From an uncultured Bacillota bacterium (lineage in GTDB: Bacteria > Bacillota > Dehalobacteriia > UBA7702), in assembly GCA_902766525.1 (NCBI GenBank), contig CACXDX010000120.1, positions 1 through 10,902 on the forward strand: DNA of 10,902 nt, written 5' to 3'. Positions 7,126-10,902 of this stretch are shown here, one piece after another. The notes beneath the pieces were generated by a model. That model was not told the origin of the DNA and ran no database searches. It saw nothing but the letters and a program-made list of their open reading frames with translations. A program made the translations under genes and the position numbers. Position 1 is the first letter of the stretch; every line of letters begins with the position of its first letter.

Positions 7126-7790
7126 CCATGGACAGAATCGTCGAAGCATATATCGGAGAATATGCCTCGGGAAAAAGTGAAAACGCCGTTAATCGTGCTT
7201 TGACTTTGGCAAAACAGGGTCGGGAAGTTACCCTTGTCGATCTTGATCTCGTCGAACCCGTATATACGCTGCGTCCGCTTATTTCCCTGCTGGAAGAAAA
7301 AGGCGTTCATGTCATCGCCTGGAAGACCAAAGAAACGCTCGGCCTCGGCGAAGCCGGTTCCGTGCTTCATCCGGCCATGCGCTGGGCATTAAAAGCTCCG
7401 GGAGATGTTATTCTCGATATCGGCTACGGTGCCAAAGGCAGCGCTGTGCTGAATCTGCTGGAAGGGATCGAAGACGAAGAAAACTTACGTGTCTTTCTCG
7501 TAGTCAACACACTTCGTCCCATGACGGATTCTGTCGAAAAGATCATCGAATACCTCTATGAAACCGGTCCTGCTCACGGGCTGATCGCCAATACCCATTT
7601 GGGGGAAAAAACGACGGTTTCGTTGATGGAAGCCGGTCTTGATATGGTAAAAAAAGTTTCTGCCGAAACAGGATTGCCTGTTGTCGCCATGGCAGTAGAT
7701 GAACGTTTTCGCTCTGATTTTCCTGAAGAACGAAACGACGGTATCCCTTTGCGTTTTCTTCACCGCTATCTGCCGAAAGGCTTTTGGTGA
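7122..7790 (+). CDS. P-loop ATPase of the MinD/SIMIBI-like class, function unknown, in 2-oxoacid oxidoreductase operon
   Basis: I do not recognise a named gene. The 222-residue product reads as a soluble P-loop nucleotidase. It has Walker A GEYASGKS (12-19), an LVDLDLVEP element (38-46) after the second strand with D40 and D42, a Walker B-like VILDIGYG (97-103 core, D99), and later strands ending in VVNTLRP (127-133) and IANTHLG (155-161), as in MinD/Mrp/CooC-type proteins. It lacks the second lysine of the deviant Walker A (KGGxGK). There is no signal peptide or membrane segment. It is the first gene of the operon with the oxidoreductase, 96 bases before the alpha subunit, so a role in assembly, cofactor loading or control of that enzyme is possible but unproven. 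The start is uncertain: GTG at 7104 is in frame but lies within the Shine-Dalgarno, so ATG 7122 is preferred; ATG 7128 is also possible. Confidence 0.8.
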   Translation: MTMDRIVEAYIGEYASGKSENAVNRALTLAKQGREVTLVDLDLVEPVYTLRPLISLLEEKGVHVIAWKTKETLGLGEAGSVLHPAMRWALKAPGDVILDIGYGAKGSAVLNLLEGIEDEENLRVFLVVNTLRPMTDSVEKIIEYLYETGPAHGLIANTHLGEKTTVSLMEAGLDMVKKVSAETGLPVVAMAVDERFRSDFPEERNDGIPLRFLHRYLPKGFW

Positions 7791-7827
7791 AGTAAAAGAA
7801 AAAATATTTTTTGATTTCAGGGAGTTT

Positions 7828-7867
7828 TTTGAGAGATCGTCCGAAAAACGACAGACGATTTCTCAAA
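7828..7867 (+). promoter_or_regulatory. Long hairpin / inverted repeat upstream of the alpha-subunit gene
   Basis: TTTGAGAGATCGTC (7828-7841) pairs with GACGATTTCTCAAA (7854-7867) over 14 positions, with one G-U pair and a 12-base loop. It ends 5 bases before the Shine-Dalgarno AAGGAG (7873-7878). No T tract follows, so it is not a standard terminator. It may be an RNA processing or stabilising element that sets subunit levels against the ATPase, or a protein-binding dyad. Confidence 0.55.
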
Positions 7868-7886
7868 GCTGAAAGGAGAACACCAT

Positions 7887-8975
7887 ATGGCAACAAAACC
7901 GATTGAAAAGGATACGAATGTATTTGTGACCGGGAATGAAGTGGTGGCCTGGGCTGCTTTGGCCGCCGACGCCCAGATCATGTACGGTTATCCGATCACC
8001 CCTCAAAATGAAATTATGCACTATTGGACAAGATTGGCGCCGAAATATGAGCGCCGTTTCCTGCAAACGGAAGATGAATTGTCTGCCGGTTTCACAACTT
8101 GCGGCGGTGTCATGACAGGAACGAGAGCTTTTACCGCTACGGCCGGTCCCGGTACGATTTTGATGCAGGAACCGATTACCATGGCGGAAATGATGAGAAT
8201 TCCTCTCGTCGTTGTTGTTCAGCAGCGTGGCGGCCCGTCAACGGCAACGGTTATATATTCTCAGCAGGAAGTGAATTTGTGCTGCTACGGCGGTAACGGA
8301 GAAGGTTTCCGCGTGGTCTATTCCACCGCAGGTCACCAGGATCTTTACGATTATACCATCAAAGCTTTCAATACAGCTTGGAAATATCAGATTCCCACGA
8401 TTGTGCTGGGCGATGGTTATCAGGCGAAGATGAGAGAAGCGGTGACGATGTACGATCCGGCCTCCCGCGGCATCGAGATGGAACCGACAAAAGCTTTCGT
8501 CGGCGCCGAAGGATGCCCCGGCGTTGATCGTGAACCCCGTTTTTATCGCAATACTTACAACACCGAAGAAGAATTGCTGGATGTCGTCGGCGATCTCAAA
8601 GCTCATTATGACTCCTTTAAGGACGAAGTTGTTGAATATGAAGATTCCGATATCGACGATGCCGAAATCATCGTTGTGGGTCACGGCGTTGTCTCCCGTG
8701 CCTGTAAAGAAGCGGTTAAAGCGCTGCGTCAGGCCGGATACAAAGTCGGTTATTTCCGTCCCATCACCTTGAGACCGTTCCCGCAGAAACAGCTTGCCGC
8801 CGCTGCCGAAGGAAAGAAGGCGATCCTCGCCGTGGAAAGTGCCCTCGGCCAGATGAAGCGTTTGATTACCGACGGCCTTTACGGTATGACTGTTCCCATC
8901 GAGGAATATTTCAAACCCGGCAAGGGCGTCAGCTCTCAGGAATTGGTCGAAAAAGTCAAGTCCATGCTGGATTAA
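7887..8975 (+). CDS. 2-oxoacid:ferredoxin oxidoreductase, alpha subunit (substrate unassigned)
   Basis: This is the alpha subunit of a CoA-dependent 2-oxoacid:ferredoxin oxidoreductase of the four-subunit KorABCD/VorABCD type, which makes acyl-CoA, CO2 and reduced ferredoxin in the cytosol. The 362 residues hold an N-terminal domain with YGYPITPQNE (33-42), QTEDE (60-64) and TATAGPG (83-89), and a transketolase C-terminal-like domain at about 259-360 (IIVVGHGVVSRA, YFRPITLRPFP). The loop after RGGPST, which in many Kor/Vor/Por relatives continues G-x-P-T, reads ATVIYSQQE here (RGGPSTATVIYSQQE, 114-128). That marks a divergent subgroup and is why I assign neither 2-oxoglutarate nor branched-chain acids. 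A strong AAGGAG precedes the ATG. It lies 12 bases before the beta gene. Confidence 0.93.
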   Translation: MATKPIEKDTNVFVTGNEVVAWAALAADAQIMYGYPITPQNEIMHYWTRLAPKYERRFLQTEDELSAGFTTCGGVMTGTRAFTATAGPGTILMQEPITMAEMMRIPLVVVVQQRGGPSTATVIYSQQEVNLCCYGGNGEGFRVVYSTAGHQDLYDYTIKAFNTAWKYQIPTIVLGDGYQAKMREAVTMYDPASRGIEMEPTKAFVGAEGCPGVDREPRFYRNTYNTEEELLDVVGDLKAHYDSFKDEVVEYEDSDIDDAEIIVVGHGVVSRACKEAVKALRQAGYKVGYFRPITLRPFPQKQLAAAAEGKKAILAVESALGQMKRLITDGLYGMTVPIEEYFKPGKGVSSQELVEKVKSMLD

Positions 8976-8987
8976 GGAGGGATAGAA

Positions 8988-9758
8988 ATGGCTGTAGAAT
9001 TAACCAATGTCGCGCCGGCGATGCCTGCCTGCTGGCGTAAGGAAACAAAAACCCATAAATTTTGCCCCGGCTGCGGTCATGGTATCGTCCTGAAAGCTCT
9101 CGGTGAAGCCATCGACGAACTGGGGATTCAGGATAGAGTTATTTTTACCGTCGATATCGGCTGCTGCCTGTTGGCCATCGATTTCTTTAATGTTGATACC
9201 GTCCAGACCCATCATGGTCGTACGAATGCCGTTTGCACCGGCATAAAAAGAGCCACTCCCGATAAGATCTGCATCGCTTATATGGGTGACGGCGGCGGTT
9301 ACGCCATCGGTTCGCAGCATCTTGTCAATGCTGCCGCCCGCAACGAAAAGATCACTTCGATCCTGGTCAATAATACCAACTACGGTATGACCGGCGGTCA
9401 GATGGCGCCGACGACGCTGCCCGGTCAGAAGACCGAAACTTCTCCTTACGGCCGCAGTGTGGAACAGCAGGGTGAACCGACCCACGGCCCCGAAATGATT
9501 GCCGCCATGGCCGGTGAAGGCGCTTATGTTGCCCGCGGTACCGTGGCAAAACCGAAGGTATTGAAGAAGTATTTCAAAAAGGCGTTGCAGGCTCAAATGG
9601 ACGGCAGCGGTTTCGCTTTTGTCGAAGCGCTTTCCACCTGCCCCACAAACTGGGCGACCAATGCCAAAAAAACCTGGGCTTTCCTGGAAGGTCCGATGGC
9701 TGAAGAATATCCTACGGGAGAATTTAAAGTTCCCGGTGAAGGAGGTAAGGCAGAATGA
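8988..9758 (+). CDS. 2-oxoacid:ferredoxin oxidoreductase, beta (thiamine diphosphate-binding) subunit
   Basis: This 256-residue subunit binds thiamine diphosphate and one [4Fe-4S] cluster. The thiamine diphosphate motif runs from MGDGGGYAIGS (99-109, D101) to NNTNYGMTGGQ (128-138), followed by APTT. Likely cluster cysteines are C26 and C29 in FCPGCGH, C59 in DIGCC and C218 in STCPTNW. The adjacent C60 is an extra. H75 and H76 in QTHHGR match the conserved HGR near the active site. The Shine-Dalgarno AAGGAGGG (8974-8981) overlaps the alpha stop. The gene ends in an ATGA overlap with the gamma gene, so translational coupling is expected. The length is slightly short but usual for separate beta subunits. 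Confidence 0.95.
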   Translation: MAVELTNVAPAMPACWRKETKTHKFCPGCGHGIVLKALGEAIDELGIQDRVIFTVDIGCCLLAIDFFNVDTVQTHHGRTNAVCTGIKRATPDKICIAYMGDGGGYAIGSQHLVNAAARNEKITSILVNNTNYGMTGGQMAPTTLPGQKTETSPYGRSVEQQGEPTHGPEMIAAMAGEGAYVARGTVAKPKVLKKYFKKALQAQMDGSGFAFVEALSTCPTNWATNAKKTWAFLEGPMAEEYPTGEFKVPGEGGKAE

Positions 9759-10324
9759 ATGATCTGAAAAGAATCATGCTCGCCGGTGAAGGCGGCCAGG
9801 GCGTTCAGTCCGTGGCCATGATCTTATCCGAAGCTTCCTACAAGGCCGGAAAGCAAGTCATGTATATTCCCAATTTCGGTGTGGAACAGCGCGGCGGTGT
9901 TTCCGTTGCTTTCATGCAGATCTCTTCGAAGGATCCCATCGGTTCCCCGAAATTTGACGATGCCGATATCATTGTTGCTTTGAGCGACCGAGCCGTCAGC
10001 CGCGTCAAAATGTTTGTGAATCCCGGAACGATCTATGTATATGATTCCGCGATCTCCGATGAAGCGCGCAAAGAGCTTCCCGCCAAAGATGAAGTTGCCG
10101 AGCTGGTTGAAATTTCCGCTCATGAAATCGCCAACACGGAGCTTCACGTCCGCGTCTTTAATGTGATCATCATGGGCGCCGTTCTCGGTTTGACGGATAT
10201 GGTTCCGGAAGAAGATATCAAAGCCGCTCTGGAAAAGAAATTTGCCAAGAAGTTTGAAGCCGATCCTTCTCTCCGCGATATGAACTATACCGCCTTGAGA
10301 AAAGGCATGGAACTGGTAAAATAA
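9755..10324 (+). CDS. 2-oxoacid:ferredoxin oxidoreductase, gamma subunit
   Basis: This 189-residue subunit matches the gamma domain of pyruvate/2-oxoacid:ferredoxin oxidoreductases. It opens with the family's MLAGEGGQGVQ motif (8-18), followed by FGVEQRGGVSVAFMQIS (41-57), which places it in the Kor/Vor/Por gamma family and not among flavoproteins. In related enzymes this domain helps form the CoA-binding and alpha-beta interface. The ATG overlaps the beta stop (ATGA at 9755-9758), and its GGAGG (9741-9745) lies inside the beta coding sequence. The 10 bases to the next gene contain only its Shine-Dalgarno. No sign of truncation is seen. Confidence 0.94.
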   Translation: MNDLKRIMLAGEGGQGVQSVAMILSEASYKAGKQVMYIPNFGVEQRGGVSVAFMQISSKDPIGSPKFDDADIIVALSDRAVSRVKMFVNPGTIYVYDSAISDEARKELPAKDEVAELVEISAHEIANTELHVRVFNVIIMGAVLGLTDMVPEEDIKAALEKKFAKKFEADPSLRDMNYTALRKGMELVK

Positions 10325-10334
10325 GGAGGTAGAG

Positions 10335-10583
10335 ATGAGAGAATTTAAATCCATCGTCAATGAAAGCGGTAAAGGTAAATTCTATCTCTTTACCGAGCTG
10401 TGTAAAGGCTGCGGCCTTTGCATTGAAAAATGTCCCAAAAATGATATCGGCTGGACGGATCGTCTCGGTATCTACGGCGCGCCCACCGTGGAATCGGGCA
10501 GAGGCGAAGAAGGCTGTAATGCCTGTAAAACCTGTCAGAATATCTGTCCCGAATGCGCCATTCTGATCGAAAAGATCCAATAA
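10335..10583 (+). CDS. 2-oxoacid:ferredoxin oxidoreductase, delta subunit (2[4Fe-4S] ferredoxin-like)
   Basis: This 82-residue iron-sulfur protein passes electrons from the thiamine site to soluble ferredoxin. Two classical cluster motifs are visible: CKGCGLCIEKCP (C23, C26, C29, C33) and CNACKTCQNICP (C61, C64, C67, C71), the latter followed by an extra C74. The 27-residue linker between the motifs carries GIYGAP, as in KorD-type subunits. The ATG follows AAGGAGG (10323-10329), which overlaps the gamma stop. In many KorABCD and VorABCD operons the ferredoxin subunit gene comes first; here it is last. A terminator follows 18 bases after the stop. Confidence 0.95.
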   Translation: MREFKSIVNESGKGKFYLFTELCKGCGLCIEKCPKNDIGWTDRLGIYGAPTVESGRGEEGCNACKTCQNICPECAILIEKIQ

Positions 10584-10601
10584 TAAACCGTTGTTGAACA
10601 T

Positions 10602-10641
10602 ACGGCGGGAAGATCGCGAGATCTTCCCGCTGTTTCATTTT
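10602..10641 (+). terminator. Intrinsic terminator of the oxidoreductase operon
   Basis: A 14-bp stem pairs 10602-10615 with 10620-10633. Its core, GCGGGAAGATC with GATCTTCCCGC, is perfect, and it is closed by a GCGA (GNRA-type) tetraloop. A T-rich tail TTCATTTT follows (10634-10641). Confidence 0.9.
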
Positions 10642-10694
10642 GAGATCCTTTCCTTGAAAGCTGAAAGCGGAACCGTGATTTTAATGTCGAAGAG

Positions 10695-10750
10695 TTTTTT
10701 TAAAAAAAGAGAAAAAAAGTCTTGACTTGTGTTCCGAAAAGTAGTAAAAT
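10695..10750 (+). promoter_or_regulatory. rRNA-type promoter with UP-element-like A/T tracts
   Basis: TTGACT (10722-10727), a 17-bp spacer and TAAAAT (10745-10750) form a near-consensus SigA-type promoter. Just upstream, 10695-10718 consists of T6-7, A7 and A7 tracts, as in UP elements of strong stable-RNA promoters. The start is predicted at about 10757. No coding sequence follows in the window; a boxA-like leader does. Confidence 0.8.
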
Positions 10751-10756
10751 ATCAAT

Positions 10757-10902
10757 GTTGACTCGCCGTAAATGATTTTTCGGCAGGATCAACGAATATC
10801 GTGGTAAACACGATGATCGGTCTTTGGGAACTAAACAGTAGAGCTTGTGAAGATAAGTCGGAGAGTGAAGACTCTTCGGCGCGGGTTCCGCGGTCATCGA
10901 GA
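10757..10902 (+). other. Probable 5' leader of an rRNA operon (continues past the window)
   Basis: The last 146 bases hold no credible ORF but are dense in structure: a hairpin at 10765-10784 (GCCG with CGGC), one at 10798-10814 (ATCGTG with CACGAT), a boxA-like site at 10819-10838, and a 10-bp stem at 10857-10866 with 10871-10880 closed by GAAG. With the strong promoter this fits an rrn leader. The 16S rRNA start (AGAGTTTGAT type) is not reached, so rRNA identity is inferred. A leader for another stable RNA is the alternative. Confidence 0.65.
10819..10838 (+). promoter_or_regulatory. boxA-like rRNA antitermination site
   Basis: TCTTTGGGAACTAAACA (10821-10837) closely follows the TCTTTGAAAACTAAACA sequence familiar from Bacillota rRNA leaders and spacers, where NusB/NusE (S10) bind nascent RNA. 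The hairpin at 10798-10814 lies just upstream, in the boxB-then-boxA order of E. coli rrn leaders. Confidence 0.65.

Noticed and set aside
10657..10674. Similarity of AAAGCTGAAAG here to the same 11 bases at 7865-7875 before the alpha-subunit gene
   Set aside because: The match is short, purine-rich and overlaps a Shine-Dalgarno context, with no extension beyond about 11 bases; chance is sufficient.
10758..10763. A second TTGACT downstream of the rRNA-type promoter
   Set aside because: At 16-18 bp spacing there is no acceptable -10 hexamer (the sequence is GC-containing near 10780-10786).
1..10902. CRISPR arrays, insertion sequences, tRNA genes, phage or toxin-antitoxin modules
   Set aside because: No spaced repeats, transposase-like frames, tRNA cloverleaf signatures or small paired ORFs were seen; almost all sequence is taken up by housekeeping genes.

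Overview
The window looks like chromosomal core DNA from an anaerobic, low-to-mid GC Bacillota (Firmicutes) bacterium. The evidence is the lower-glycolysis operon (pgk-tpiA-gpmI-eno), secG placed just after eno, strong purine-rich Shine-Dalgarno sites, a membrane pyrophosphatase with K+-dependent, Na+-type signature residues, and a four-subunit 2-oxoacid:ferredoxin oxidoreductase. A member of the Negativicutes or Clostridia is my best guess; the sequence alone does not settle it. There is no sign of a phage, insertion sequence, plasmid or CRISPR array. All genes lie on the + strand.

Layout. (1) 1-4377: the 3' end of pgk, then tpiA, gpmI and eno, which convert 1,3-bisphosphoglycerate to phosphoenolpyruvate and interconvert the triose phosphates. 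A hairpin at about 4409-4438 follows eno. (2) 4506-6908: a well-formed promoter drives secG (Sec translocon subunit) and then hppA (ion-pumping pyrophosphatase), closed by a strong intrinsic terminator at 6921-6955. (3) 6956-7121: a regulatory stretch with two consensus-like promoters in tandem, the upstream one built into a perfect 12-bp tandem duplication. (4) 7122-10583: an uncharacterised P-loop ATPase, a hairpin of about 14 bp, and then the alpha, beta, gamma and delta subunits of the oxidoreductase, tightly packed with an ATGA overlap between beta and gamma. A strong terminator follows at 10602-10641. (5) 10695-10902: a textbook rRNA-type promoter (A/T-tract UP element, TTGACT, 17-bp spacer, TAAAAT), then a structured leader with a boxA-like antitermination site. 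A 16S rRNA gene very probably begins just past the right edge.

How the genes work together. Glycolysis makes phosphoenolpyruvate. The oxidoreductase would oxidise a 2-oxoacid (substrate not assignable here) to an acyl-CoA and reduce ferredoxin, as is usual in anaerobes. HppA would recover energy from pyrophosphate as an ion gradient.

The part closest to an undescribed system is the ATPase plus oxidoreductase operon. The alpha subunit has an altered substrate-loop motif, the co-transcribed ATPase has no assigned role, and the 5' region of the operon is unusually elaborate.
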